Virus record (IMG/VR): IMGVR_UViG_3300037042_000709
Span: 1-21,327 of that record
Reading direction: 5' to 3' (one strand)
Origin: a virus
DNA: 21,327 nucleotides
A model generated the notes under the pieces. The model did no database searches. It saw only the letters and a program-made list of their open reading frames with translations, and had not been told where the DNA came from. This document shows positions 9,201 to 17,136 of this stretch, in pieces. The position numbers were made by a program, and so were the translations under genes. Numbering within the stretch: position 1 is the stretch's first letter; each line of letters opens with the position of its first letter.

Positions 9201-11548
9201 GATCAGTTCAGGTCGAGGGGATCACATCAAACAACATTGTTCCGATTAACTGGGAGTTGAAAAATGGCCGTCTTTATCTTGTCGGAATGGACATGGTTCA
9301 GTTAAAGTTGAATATCGCAAAAGCAACAAAAAGCAGTATTGCGAAAAAGCTCGACATGAAATACGCTGACATCCTAAACGATATTGACAATTCAGCACTG
9401 CTTCACGCAAAGAATCAAACTACTGACGCTTACTTCCAAAGCAAAGACCCTAAAAACTGGGAAAGGCGAAAGAACTTTATTAACTCAGTTCAAGGTCTTC
9501 TTACTGAGTCGCAAAAGAAAACTAATCCTCTTTTTGACAAAAGGAATCTTAATAAGACTTCTGGTATCTACCGGACATTTGCATGGGACCGCCTTGGAGA
9601 CAAAATCCAGATGACTGGCGAGGTTGCTATTCCTTATGGGCAAAACTCGTATTACAGCTTGCGAGACAACTTGATGCCGCAGCCTCCACGAATGAACCGC
9701 AATGGGGAGCTAGTTAAGGATTCTGCGGAACCTAAAACAAGGCTCATGCCTGAAAAGGCGGAAGGAGACAAGTTCTACTCACAACTTGAGCGTGTGGTCT
9801 CAAGCAAGATTCCAAATCGCGCCACGCCAGAGCAGATTATGGCCACCGTTGACCCGAATAGCGGAAGTGGCATTAAAGCCGATGAGATCAAATGGAGCGG
9901 GATTGAACAAGCATTGCCGAAGCTCGCCGTGGATGGCAAGGTAAGTAAGGATGCCTTGCTGAACTATCTTCGTGACGAGGGGCAGGTGAGGTTTGAGGAA
10001 GTGACACTTGGAGAAGGGAGAACACGAGTTGAAGGCTTCTCCATCGCATATAAGGACGGCTCAACAATCGGAAGCCCGTATGCAACACGGGAAGAGGCTC
10101 AAGCGGCAATATATGATATGTTTGCTGATCGTCCAGACATTGAAGTCCGCGAAGGTTCTAGTTTTGGACTTCAAACGCAACCAACCAAGTTCTCCCAATA
10201 CGTCCTCCCCGGTGGAGAGAACTACCGTGAGGTGGTGCTGGCGATGCCGCAGGATACCTCCGCGATTGTGAGGAAACGCGCCGAGGTGGAAGCTCAATAC
10301 GACCGCCGAAGTGAAGATGGAGGGATGGAGCAATACCGCAACCTAGTATCCGAACTCAAACAACTTGAAGACGCATCTCGTCATGCGGCTTACACATCCT
10401 CCCACTTCCCAGACATCCCCAACTACGTCGCGCACATGCGCCTTGATGAGCGGACACTGGGGGACGGGACGAGAACACTGCACTCAGCGGAGTATCAATC
10501 TGACAGGCATCAAGAAGGACGAAAGAAGGGGTATAAGGAAGACACCTCTCCAGAGGACATCGAAGTGGCAAAGAAAGCCAAGGAGGATGCGGAAGAAAAG
10601 CTGCAACTTCGGGAGTATGCCATCCGTAAAGAGAAGGGCTTTCCCATCTCATTGAAGGAGATCACCTCGTCTGGACGGAAAGCGGAGTATGACATAGTCC
10701 GCGACGCCGATACGGAGAGGACTGAACTCAAAGCTGCTGTCGAACAAGCGAGACAGAGGTATGCCACTCTCACTTCCGACGTGTCCGGTCAAGTTGCAGA
10801 CGCACCCTTCCGCACCACATGGCCGTTACAACTATTCAAACGCCAACTGCGGGATGCTGTCGAAGGCGGATTTGACTCAGTTAGCTGGGACGTAGGGGAT
10901 ACGCAGAATGCTCGATTTGATTTGAGCAAGCAGGTTGACAAAATTGATTATTCAAAAGGGCGTCCCGGAAAGCACCTTATTATCGCAACAAAGGATGGCG
11001 TCGAGGCTACGCGCCAAGAAGTAAATACTAATGACTTGCCAAACATTGTAGGAAAAGATGTAGCGCAACGCATCATTGAAGGAGGGGATTCTGGAACACT
11101 TTCGGGCGAGGGACTTCAGGTAGGAGGTTCCGGCATGAAGGGCTTCTATGATACCATGCTCCCCAAGGAGATCGGGAAGTATGTGAAGCAGTGGGGCGGG
11201 AAGGTGGAGCAAAGTGGGATTCCTTCAAAAACAACAAAAGAAGGAAAAATATCTTATTCCGAACTTGAAAAATTAAACGATAAAGATTATGAAACGGTAA
11301 TGGCCGGAAAAACAATTAACGATACTCCAATCTGGCGCATCGAGATTACGCCCGAGATGCGGAAAATTGCTGAAACCGGACAATCGAGATTCATGCCTAA
11401 AAGCAGGAAAAAGCAATCTGGTGAAGTTCGCAGATCAACTTTTGAAGTGTCACAAAAGCAACCTAAGAACAACAAGGATCTTGCTAATTCAATTTCCCTC
11501 TTGCTTTCTGGCGCAACATCGCGTCAAATGCAGCGGGAAGACAAATAA
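6275..11548 (+). CDS. Giant polyvalent internal virion protein: metallopeptidase motif plus LPD-type C-terminus
   Basis: A 1757-residue protein, by far the largest in the window and positioned like T7 gp16 as the last ejection protein. Visible parts in order: a helical N-terminal third; Gly/Ala-rich hydrophobic stretches (about residues 300-325 and 480-525) that may insert in membranes; an HEALH zinc-metallopeptidase motif at 710-714 (8402-8416) inside AAAHEALHGIQF; a helical FYSQLERVV region from residue ~1167; and a long C-terminal region (about 1303-1735) containing TKFSQYVLPGGENYREV, HFPDIPNYVAHMRLDER, YQSDRHQEGRKKGY, MKGFYDTMLPKEIGKYVKQW and a final QSRFMPK. That last set matches the large polyvalent-protein-associated family in phages and conjugative elements, thought to enter the host with DNA. 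The usual SDWHQ is SDRHQ here. Which host target the peptidase acts on is unknown. Confidence 0.82.
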   Translation: MIEEENKATKAAEIIKRNNEFLSSRFGESGARPISSIGDMISLGLASDEKTLTPEGRRYKALVDNQFINKDGTMATKGVAFTTPTEDLLPTSKMDAWTNLDFNDPENLEKFSLWQIREKAGLNKKPEDEGNAILNIFKGVNEMRKSIGVVISPPSYTEEQEETIRSGGIMDALGEIVSPKGGYTKEQRIAALTKAGEGAAETAVTSSGKLGTFLDKNVINPARKALGATDEQIEVDNLAGKFLVDTRDALYEDVTAEKTWDAITSTTQAVEMRAKALEDYTRQLGPVEGAKKMAEVDRGAYATGGMVTDVPGMAVTAATFGAGKLFSLGKTMKAAEALKNASAANTNLTKLGTAATLIGKNIDEATASASIFQKQLDDALLVGNKEAADLAKSQLDEVTATIGESQARLGLVNDGIKLNESVVQSASTKIDDLNAPSMVGRKLTSGAVKKVGDAADVLGNGVAKVNKKIRALERGLGIGRLPYLLHAASAATLGSGYGIYGAASAARLGLLAAEPLLKKAAGFANIVGDEMLQLTNSSPFWRRVAANEDAGRMTKAFGGLMDHTTPITRGVVGAAKGTAQALPAMTLYEAINSQGLDENAMGRAGAGALVFGSFGRAIGSRNNWNQVKNNEFYNFRNKVKAANPEAFQQFEAVPYRDVKQFASSIDAAYPGMFDSWNFVKDGNSKFDPVNKQATINYNDRAGIVKAAAAHEALHGIQFKHQSDGAVASLMLGDETRKGLVRNTDGSLDPEFKQFWDEYNSRLDAQGLPKIDINDAAIEYFTDNGAQTLFEDVLGGGLYKASQKTPLRRSIESVFKSTMAATPIVKNLHFKLGGATDNLGRMVDGSGLLAKGMKELPEVKTMIRNMYRESAGLPKQAPKPQIIKDAPSQDPKHYKGGEIIRKANEEAVQGGTPLPDNVLNPDANGNGFGYLTDGAIKKLEESGVIADGDFAGVIAINSAMGTPSSYLLTNKPIEQGRSVQVEGITSNNIVPINWELKNGRLYLVGMDMVQLKLNIAKATKSSIAKKLDMKYADILNDIDNSALLHAKNQTTDAYFQSKDPKNWERRKNFINSVQGLLTESQKKTNPLFDKRNLNKTSGIYRTFAWDRLGDKIQMTGEVAIPYGQNSYYSLRDNLMPQPPRMNRNGELVKDSAEPKTRLMPEKAEGDKFYSQLERVVSSKIPNRATPEQIMATVDPNSGSGIKADEIKWSGIEQALPKLAVDGKVSKDALLNYLRDEGQVRFEEVTLGEGRTRVEGFSIAYKDGSTIGSPYATREEAQAAIYDMFADRPDIEVREGSSFGLQTQPTKFSQYVLPGGENYREVVLAMPQDTSAIVRKRAEVEAQYDRRSEDGGMEQYRNLVSELKQLEDASRHAAYTSSHFPDIPNYVAHMRLDERTLGDGTRTLHSAEYQSDRHQEGRKKGYKEDTSPEDIEVAKKAKEDAEEKLQLREYAIRKEKGFPISLKEITSSGRKAEYDIVRDADTERTELKAAVEQARQRYATLTSDVSGQVADAPFRTTWPLQLFKRQLRDAVEGGFDSVSWDVGDTQNARFDLSKQVDKIDYSKGRPGKHLIIATKDGVEATRQEVNTNDLPNIVGKDVAQRIIEGGDSGTLSGEGLQVGGSGMKGFYDTMLPKEIGKYVKQWGGKVEQSGIPSKTTKEGKISYSELEKLNDKDYETVMAGKTINDTPIWRIEITPEMRKIAETGQSRFMPKSRKKQSGEVRRSTFEVSQKQPKNNKDLANSISLLLSGATSRQMQREDK

Positions 11549-11551
11549 GCA

Positions 11552-12115
11552 ATGACCGATGATCCAAACGAGAAGCTGAAAGCTGATTACGTTGACGAAC
11601 GAGAAGACAAGTCCGCTTGGTTTCTTGAGGTCAAAGAACGTGCAAAGCTTTCTCCGGGCAACTGTGTTGAACACTACGCCCCAAACAAGGCCGCAATGGC
11701 CCTGTGGCTGGCTGCACAAGGCGCGAGGATAACCGACATCCAGAAGAAGACAGGGCTTGGCAGAGAGACGATCAGGGGACTACAATGGCGTCACAACGAT
11801 ACGCTGGAGACGAAGCGCAAGGAATTCTCGATGAGATACGCGATTGCGGCGCAGGATTACACGGACTTGCTCTTTGAGCGTTCCCAACAGTTGTTTGATA
11901 ATCCCGAGGAGCTTGCTAAGATCAGCCCTGATAAACTAGCCGTAACGGTGGGCATCCTGACCGATAAAGCCGCTCAACTGACCGGAATGGCGTCCTCAAT
12001 CGTGGAGCATCGCAAGGGCGCGAGTCTGGACGATGCTGCGAAGATGATCTTTGACGCAAAAGCTCGTATCGCCAGCAAGATCAAGGAAGACGCAATCGAA
12101 GCCGAGATACTATGA
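11552..12115 (+). CDS. Probable terminase small subunit
   Basis: Predicted TerS, the DNA-recognition subunit of the packaging motor, 187 residues. Residues ~47-81 form a plausible helix-turn-helix (MALWLAAQGARITDIQKKTG, then LGRETIRGL), the element TerS proteins use to bind the packaging site. The rest is helical and could mediate ring formation (LFERSQQLFDNPEELA; DAAKMIFDAKARIASKIKED). It ends overlapping the TerL start by four bases (ATGA), the classic TerS-TerL arrangement, which is the main support because TerS proteins share little sequence. The start lies 3 bp after the giant protein's stop; the GGGAAG upstream is about 13 bases from the ATG, too far for a strong ribosome site. Another HTH DNA-binding protein is the alternative. 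Confidence 0.72.
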   Translation: MTDDPNEKLKADYVDEREDKSAWFLEVKERAKLSPGNCVEHYAPNKAAMALWLAAQGARITDIQKKTGLGRETIRGLQWRHNDTLETKRKEFSMRYAIAAQDYTDLLFERSQQLFDNPEELAKISPDKLAVTVGILTDKAAQLTGMASSIVEHRKGASLDDAAKMIFDAKARIASKIKEDAIEAEIL

Positions 12116-13710
12116 TTTGGCGGAAACACGCAATCCTCACCCCGCCCACCGACGAGGAGATGGTGGAAATGGAGCCGGATGAATTGATCGGACTTCATTC
12201 AATTTACCATGAGGCCATTGAGAATGCCGAGAAAGACCCATATCATTATGGGTTTAGACTCCCGCACTGGAGCAAGGCTGAGGAGCAACTGTTTGAAGTT
12301 AATGAGATACTTGCACTAGGTGGAAATCGGAGCGGCAAGACGCAGTGGGGTGCATTCTCCGTTGTCCGTGCTGCTATTGAGAACCCCAAGTCTGAGATAT
12401 TTTGCTTTGCTCAGACTTCCGAGGTCAGCATCCGCCAGCAACAAAGCGCGGTGTGGGACTGGTTGCCGGAGAATCTCAAAACCAAGCAGACAAGCGCAAA
12501 TACCTATATCTCATATAAGAAGAAGACTGGCTTCACTGATTCGTCTTTGATCCTTCCCAATGGCTCGCAGATCATCTTCAAGACGTATTCCCAGTATCAG
12601 AACAACCCTACTATCCTTGAGGGCGCGGAACTTGGATCTAAGAACCATGTTTGGCACAACGTTGGAGTATGGCTGGATGAATACCTCTTAGGGCCAGAAT
12701 TGATTAACACGCTCAGGTTCCGTCTTGCCACAAGAAATGCGAAGATGCTGGTGACGTTCACGCCCATTGATGGCTGGACGGAGGTCATCAAGGAGTATCT
12801 CGATGGGGCAACGACAATCGAGTCCAGACCCGCAGAGCTTCTGAATGGAGAGCTAGTGCCATACGTCCAGAAGTCAAAGAAGCTGAATGCCTCAGTGCAT
12901 TATTTCCATTCTCAGGATAATGCTTTCGGTGGATACGAGCGCATTAAGGAAACGCTGTCAGGACGCACGCGGGAAGAGATCCTCATTCGCGCCTACGGTG
13001 TGCCGATGAAGTCTCACGCTACCAAGTTCCCCAAGTTTAACAAGGTCGTCAACGTGGTTCCTCCAGCCTCCATACCGACCAAGAATATCACTCGGTATCA
13101 CGTTATTGACCCAGCCGGGGCAAAGAACTGGTTCATGTGCTGGATTTCCATTGATGAAAGCGGAACATTCTGGGTTTACCGGGAGTGGCCGGGAGTTGAC
13201 GTTGGAGACTGGGCGGAATGGAAAGGTGGCAAGTGGATGCCGGGACCGGGAGCCAAGGGGCAAGGTTTTGGTATCCGTGACTACATTGAGGTTATTCAGG
13301 AGATGGAAGGCGAGGAGGAGATCTTTGAACGATTGATTGACCCTCGCCTTGGAGCGGCAAAATATCAGGCTCAAGATGGATCTTCTTCAATCATCGAGGA
13401 CTTAAACGAATCCGGCATGGTGTGCATTCCCGCCCCCGGACTTGACATTGACGACGGGTTACAGGCCCTTATAGGCAAAATGTCATGGGATACCGCTAGA
13501 CCTTTGGATTCGGTCAATAGACCCCATTTCTATGTCAGTAGCGACTGCGAGAACATAATTCAAGCCCTTTCTGAATACACGGGTGAGGGAGGACTAAAGG
13601 AAGCTTGGAAAGACCCTATTGACGTTTGCCGTTACGCCGCAATAGCAAATCTCGATCATGTTGACAATGATCGGTCATTTGTTACAACTCATGGGTCTGG
13701 GGGATACTAA
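12112..13710 (+). CDS. terL: Terminase large subunit
   Basis: ATP-driven packaging motor and headful/end-cutting nuclease, 532 residues, full length for the family. The ATPase half has a Walker A loop GGNRSGKT (residues 70-77, from 12319) and a Walker B VGVWLDE (184-190) with Asp189 and catalytic Glu190, then a coupling-like TFTPIDG. The RNase-H-like nuclease half shows VIDPAG (Asp333), LIDPRLG (Asp410) and PIDVCRY (Asp504), three acidic positions in the order expected for the metal site. It overlaps TerS by ATGA and is followed 2 bp later by a small gene. This is the most secure functional call in the window. Confidence 0.95.
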   Translation: MIWRKHAILTPPTDEEMVEMEPDELIGLHSIYHEAIENAEKDPYHYGFRLPHWSKAEEQLFEVNEILALGGNRSGKTQWGAFSVVRAAIENPKSEIFCFAQTSEVSIRQQQSAVWDWLPENLKTKQTSANTYISYKKKTGFTDSSLILPNGSQIIFKTYSQYQNNPTILEGAELGSKNHVWHNVGVWLDEYLLGPELINTLRFRLATRNAKMLVTFTPIDGWTEVIKEYLDGATTIESRPAELLNGELVPYVQKSKKLNASVHYFHSQDNAFGGYERIKETLSGRTREEILIRAYGVPMKSHATKFPKFNKVVNVVPPASIPTKNITRYHVIDPAGAKNWFMCWISIDESGTFWVYREWPGVDVGDWAEWKGGKWMPGPGAKGQGFGIRDYIEVIQEMEGEEEIFERLIDPRLGAAKYQAQDGSSSIIEDLNESGMVCIPAPGLDIDDGLQALIGKMSWDTARPLDSVNRPHFYVSSDCENIIQALSEYTGEGGLKEAWKDPIDVCRYAAIANLDHVDNDRSFVTTHGSGGY

Positions 13711-13712
13711 TT

Positions 13713-13901
13713 ATGGAAACTGAACTTGCACCATTGACCGCCAAGGGATTTGTTCTTGATGTGCTAAAGGAAGCTTATTTCCGCAGGGCAAAAGATGAAA
13801 AACTTGGCCGCACCAAAAGAATCACTCAAGAGCTTGACATTTTGCAAGCAGTCATTAAAGATTTCCAAAAAACAATTCCAAATGAAGCCACCGACACCTA
13901 A
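13713..13901 (+). CDS. Small helical protein of unknown function
   Basis: A 62-residue frame starting 2 bp after TerL. It has one of the few good ribosome sites in the window (GGGGGA about 9 bases before the ATG), which supports real translation. The product is charged and mostly helical (FVLDVLKEAYFRRAKDEK; TQELDILQAVIKDFQ), with no cysteine and no membrane segment. Its 3' end overlaps the start of the next small gene by 20 bases in another frame. No family is recognised. Position between TerL and portal suggests an accessory packaging or assembly factor, but that is only positional. Confidence 0.6.
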   Translation: METELAPLTAKGFVLDVLKEAYFRRAKDEKLGRTKRITQELDILQAVIKDFQKTIPNEATDT

Positions 13902-14172
13902 GAAAGCCGCCAAACGTGGTCGTCCTGCAAAGAAGACGATTACCATTGACGAGTCTCCTTGCAGCCTTGATAGCCTTGTTAAGCAGCAAATTGATGAGGA
14001 TTTCGTCGTTATGCGTGTTTGCAACAACCCAAGCTGGGTCATTGTCCGCATGGATGGGCTGGCGGTTCCGGTAAAATGCCCTTCCCGCCTATCAAACAAA
14101 CTTGTTGGCAAACGTATCAAAGTATGCTTAATATCAGCTGACCCCGAGGATTACTACGAATACGCATCATGA
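13882..14172 (+). CDS. Small AT-hook protein
   Basis: A 96-residue protein with an N-terminal basic tail holding KRGRPAKK at residues 11-18. Its RGRP core is the AT-hook signature for minor-groove binding of A/T-rich DNA. The remainder is compact and beta-rich (DFVVMRVCNNPSWVIVRMDG; SRLSNKLVGKRIKVCLI), ending in acidic PEDYYEYAS. An earlier in-frame ATG at 13795 would add 29 residues but would overlap the upstream gene by about 107 bases, so 13882 is preferred. The stop overlaps the portal start (ATGA at 14169). A role in DNA handling near packaging is suggested by the motif and neighbours; the family is not recognised. Confidence 0.65.
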   Translation: MKPPTPKKAAKRGRPAKKTITIDESPCSLDSLVKQQIDEDFVVMRVCNNPSWVIVRMDGLAVPVKCPSRLSNKLVGKRIKVCLISADPEDYYEYAS

Positions 14173-16235
14173 TTGAATCACTAGAACTAGAAGACGAGTC
14201 GCTTATTTACGCCGACAAAGAACCGGACGTTAGCGCGTTGACGGAAGCGTATGACACCTGCTTAATTGATCTTGAATACTATTTCGAGTCGTGCCTGAGG
14301 TCTTACAATGACCGACGCAACATCTGGGACGGGAAGTCTGACGACCTACGCAAGAATGGGGCCAACGCATTTCCGTGGCAAGGCGCCTCCGATCAAGAGG
14401 TCAACGTTGTTGGCGAGCGCATTGACATGTATGTGTCTCTGTTCGATCAGGCACTTCAGCGTAGTCACATCAAGGCGTTCCCAACGTCTATGGCTTCAAT
14501 GCCGCAAGCTTCTGTCGTGTCAGCCTTCCTTAAGTGGATGCGCTCGACCTACATCCCCGACTTCAAAAACCAAATGGAGTTGGGTGCGAACTATTTGCTA
14601 GAGAAGGGGATTATGGTATCCTATGTCGGATGGAAGCGAGAAAAAAGGACATATTTGCAACAAGTAACCATCGAACAGATTGCCCAACAATCCCCTGATC
14701 TAGCGAACCTTATTATTGACGGCAACGATGACGAGATGCTGCTTGGATTGATCCAGCAGGCATTTCCAGACTTGTCAAACAAGCGGACAAAGAAAGCAAT
14801 CAGGGAACTGCGGAAAACAGGCGTTTCCGAAATCCCAATTCCCCGTCAAACCGTTGATTGTCCGGTTGTTCATTCGTGCGCCCCAGACGGAGAAGTCCTC
14901 TTCCCGCCGTATGTGTCTGATCCTCAACGCGCTCCATACGTTTTCTGGCGCACATTCCTGACGGCTCAAGAGCTTGAGAAAAAGGTGACTAACGATGGAT
15001 GGGACCGTAAATGGGTTGACAACGCTATCTCCAACCTTCGTGGGAAAGACTCCATGTATCTCGATGGCGAGAAGGTGAAGACTCAGACCCGCCTGCCGAT
15101 CACCGACGACAATGACCTTGTAATGGTTGTTTATGGCTACCAACGCCTGATTGACGAGGAAGACGGTTCCGAGGGCATCTACTGCACCGTGTTCCATCCT
15201 ACTACTGACGGCTACGCAAAGCACGAGCTTCTCAACGGATACGATGATTATCCGTTTGTTGTAACCCGACTAGCTAATGACCAGAAGCGGATGTATGAGG
15301 TTCAGACGTTTTCCGACGTCCTTCGTGGGGCGCAGATGCAAATTAAAACTGAGCGCGATAGCCGGATTGACCGGGCATCCCTTGCTACTCTGCCGCCTCT
15401 TATGCACCCCGCTGGACGTCCACCATCCGATTGGGGTCCGGGCCGTCGTGTTCCTTATCGTCGCCTTGGAGAGATTGCTTGGGGACCAGTTCCGCAGATG
15501 GATCAAGGTTCAGTGGAAGCCGAAATGTCCATGCGAGCGCAGGCAGATCGCGCTGTCGGATTGGATCTTACGAATCCCCTTACGGTTGCCCGTCAACAAT
15601 TCTACATTGGCAAGTTCCTCGATCATGTCCGCGATGTGCTGACAATGGCGTTGAAGCTGTATCAGCGCATGGGACCAGATGAGGTCTTCTTCCAAGTTAC
15701 GGGTAATCCCAATCCGCAGACGATGACCAAGGGCAGTCCTGACGAGAACTTCAGCATCACGGTTTCCTTTGACTCATTGACCACAGATCCAGAGACTGCC
15801 GAGACTCAGCTCAAAAACATGGTGGCACTTGTCCAACTTGATCGCAATGGCGTCATGGATATTAACAAGCTACTTGAGTTTACGGCATCGAGCATCAACC
15901 CAATCTTCGCGGACTATGTGCTGCAACCAGTTGAAGAAGCCCAGCAAAAGGTCGCCAAAAACGTTACTGACGACCTTGCAAAGATCTTCGCTGGTATCGA
16001 GGTTCCTGCCCAGCCAAACGGCGCACAGATCGCTATGCAGATGGTTCAAGCCTATGTCCAGCAGCCTGACATCATGCAACGCGCTCAGTCCGACGAAGCC
16101 TTTGGTGGCCGCCTCCAGAAGTATATGGAGCAATACCAATTCCAAATGCAGCAAATGCAGAACGCTGAGATCGGCAAAATTGGAACTACAAATGCCCAAA
16201 TGGGAGGCGTGACAACCCAAGGAATGCAACAATAA
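14169..16235 (+). CDS. Portal protein
   Basis: Probable portal, the dodecameric ring at the unique capsid vertex through which DNA is packaged and ejected, 688 residues and in the usual podovirus size range. Supporting stretches are an early WQGASDQEVNVVGERIDMYV, the central DDYPFVVTRLANDQKRMYEV followed by QTFSDVLRGAQMQIKTERDS (stem/wing-type helices), and LGEIAWGPVPQMDQGS. The C-terminus is Gln/Met-rich helical (QIAMQMVQAYVQQP; YQFQMQQMQNAE), like the barrel or crown of many portals. It begins overlapping the AT-hook gene and lies downstream of TerL as expected. No ribosome site is obvious; coupling through the ATGA overlap is likely. Confidence 0.85.
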   Translation: MIESLELEDESLIYADKEPDVSALTEAYDTCLIDLEYYFESCLRSYNDRRNIWDGKSDDLRKNGANAFPWQGASDQEVNVVGERIDMYVSLFDQALQRSHIKAFPTSMASMPQASVVSAFLKWMRSTYIPDFKNQMELGANYLLEKGIMVSYVGWKREKRTYLQQVTIEQIAQQSPDLANLIIDGNDDEMLLGLIQQAFPDLSNKRTKKAIRELRKTGVSEIPIPRQTVDCPVVHSCAPDGEVLFPPYVSDPQRAPYVFWRTFLTAQELEKKVTNDGWDRKWVDNAISNLRGKDSMYLDGEKVKTQTRLPITDDNDLVMVVYGYQRLIDEEDGSEGIYCTVFHPTTDGYAKHELLNGYDDYPFVVTRLANDQKRMYEVQTFSDVLRGAQMQIKTERDSRIDRASLATLPPLMHPAGRPPSDWGPGRRVPYRRLGEIAWGPVPQMDQGSVEAEMSMRAQADRAVGLDLTNPLTVARQQFYIGKFLDHVRDVLTMALKLYQRMGPDEVFFQVTGNPNPQTMTKGSPDENFSITVSFDSLTTDPETAETQLKNMVALVQLDRNGVMDINKLLEFTASSINPIFADYVLQPVEEAQQKVAKNVTDDLAKIFAGIEVPAQPNGAQIAMQMVQAYVQQPDIMQRAQSDEAFGGRLQKYMEQYQFQMQQMQNAEIGKIGTTNAQMGGVTTQGMQQ

Positions 16236-16241
16236 CGACTC

Positions 16242-16994
16242 ATGCCAAAATATGTAAAACAAGATTATTTTGCCAACCCGGACAAGTTCTACAGGGTTAT
16301 CAGGGGTGATGCGGCGGCTCAAGACATTCAAAAATCTGGAATGGTTCGTTCAGCAGCAGAAGCAGGAGCAAACTATGGCCCTGAAAAGCAACCCGGCAAA
16401 ATCAATTTGGGAAATCGTCCAACAGCTTCGCCTTCTTTCGCTAAAGGAGCAGTGAACATTGGCTACGCACAAGCCGAACCTAAGCATTACATTATTGAAA
16501 CATCGGAAAAACTAGATGCATCCACCCAAGGTCGCCATGGCAAGGGAAGCACTTATTTTCCTAGCAACGATCCCGCCACTAATCAGCCAAGAAAATCACT
16601 TCCGTCATCGGCAATAAAACTATGGGAGCATGTTGGAGATGGGAAATACCAAAAAGTAAATACCCAACAATCATTACCAAAAAACATACCAAATGTAAAG
16701 CTAGGGTTGTTGTCTGCAGCTGTTGGGCCAGCTGAACAGGCGTATAAAGAAGGGAAAGGTGTGTACAGGCTTGGGGAAGGTTGGAGTTATTCTTCTGGAA
16801 GCAGCCCGAATGACCAGTTAAAAATAAACAAATCTTTCAACGATATTCAAAAAGAAAACCCACAATATTTCAATGAATTGCAAAGATTGCAAGAAGCCAG
16901 AAGGACTCCACAAGTAAACGTGAACTCTCCGCAAGTTGGTTCTGGCCTTAACTTGCCATATCAAATATCAAATCTTTTAAAGTTCAAACAATAA
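16242..16994 (+). CDS. Unknown protein with possible ADP-ribosyltransferase-like layout
   Basis: A 250-residue protein between portal and the small basic genes. Residues 16-37 (FYRVIRGDAAAQDIQKSGMV and following) have the opening of an ART-like fold: an Arg on a first strand, then a helix and SG. SPSFAKG (63-69) and YIIET (83-87) follow, then GKGSTYFP (100-107) and IKLWEHVGDGKY (125-136) with Glu129. Arg18, a Ser/Thr element and Glu129 thus occur in the R-S-E order of one ART clade. The C-terminal ~100 residues are low-complexity with an Asn/Pro tail. ADP-ribosyltransferase domains are known among phage-injected and polyvalent proteins, but I see no decisive motif, so this is a hypothesis. 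The frame itself is secure: clean boundaries, 6 bp after the portal. Confidence 0.6.
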   Translation: MPKYVKQDYFANPDKFYRVIRGDAAAQDIQKSGMVRSAAEAGANYGPEKQPGKINLGNRPTASPSFAKGAVNIGYAQAEPKHYIIETSEKLDASTQGRHGKGSTYFPSNDPATNQPRKSLPSSAIKLWEHVGDGKYQKVNTQQSLPKNIPNVKLGLLSAAVGPAEQAYKEGKGVYRLGEGWSYSSGSSPNDQLKINKSFNDIQKENPQYFNELQRLQEARRTPQVNVNSPQVGSGLNLPYQISNLLKFKQ

Positions 16995-17001
16995 TAACCA
17001 T

Positions 17002-17133
17002 ATGAAAAGCAAAACAAATGGCTGCGGCCACAAGGAAGAAAAAGAATACGGCAAGGGCAAAAAGGGCAAGGGATACGTCGAGATTGAAATCAAGATGGGT
17101 CGTATGCCGAAGAAGAAAGCTAAACGCAAGTAG
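17002..17133 (+). CDS. 43-residue basic peptide
   Basis: A short frame (ATG AAA AGC ... CGC AAG TAG) exactly filling the space between the 250-residue gene and the DUF6496-like gene, 7 bp and 3 bp from its neighbours. The product is Lys/Gly-rich (HKEEKEYGKGKKGKGYVEIE) and ends KKKAKRK; an early CGH is its only Cys-His pair. The close fit and the coding-like composition support it as a gene, but no ribosome site is visible. Its last codons (AAACGCAAG plus stop) match those of the next gene, suggesting related basic tails. Such basic peptides could bind DNA or nucleic acid in the virion; function unknown. Confidence 0.55.
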   Translation: MKSKTNGCGHKEEKEYGKGKKGKGYVEIEIKMGRMPKKKAKRK

Positions 17134-17136
17134 TCC

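Noticed and set aside
13795-13881. Upstream ATG extending the AT-hook gene by 29 residues
   Set aside because: Would overlap the 62-residue gene by over 100 bases; the ATG at 13882 gives only a 20-base overlap.
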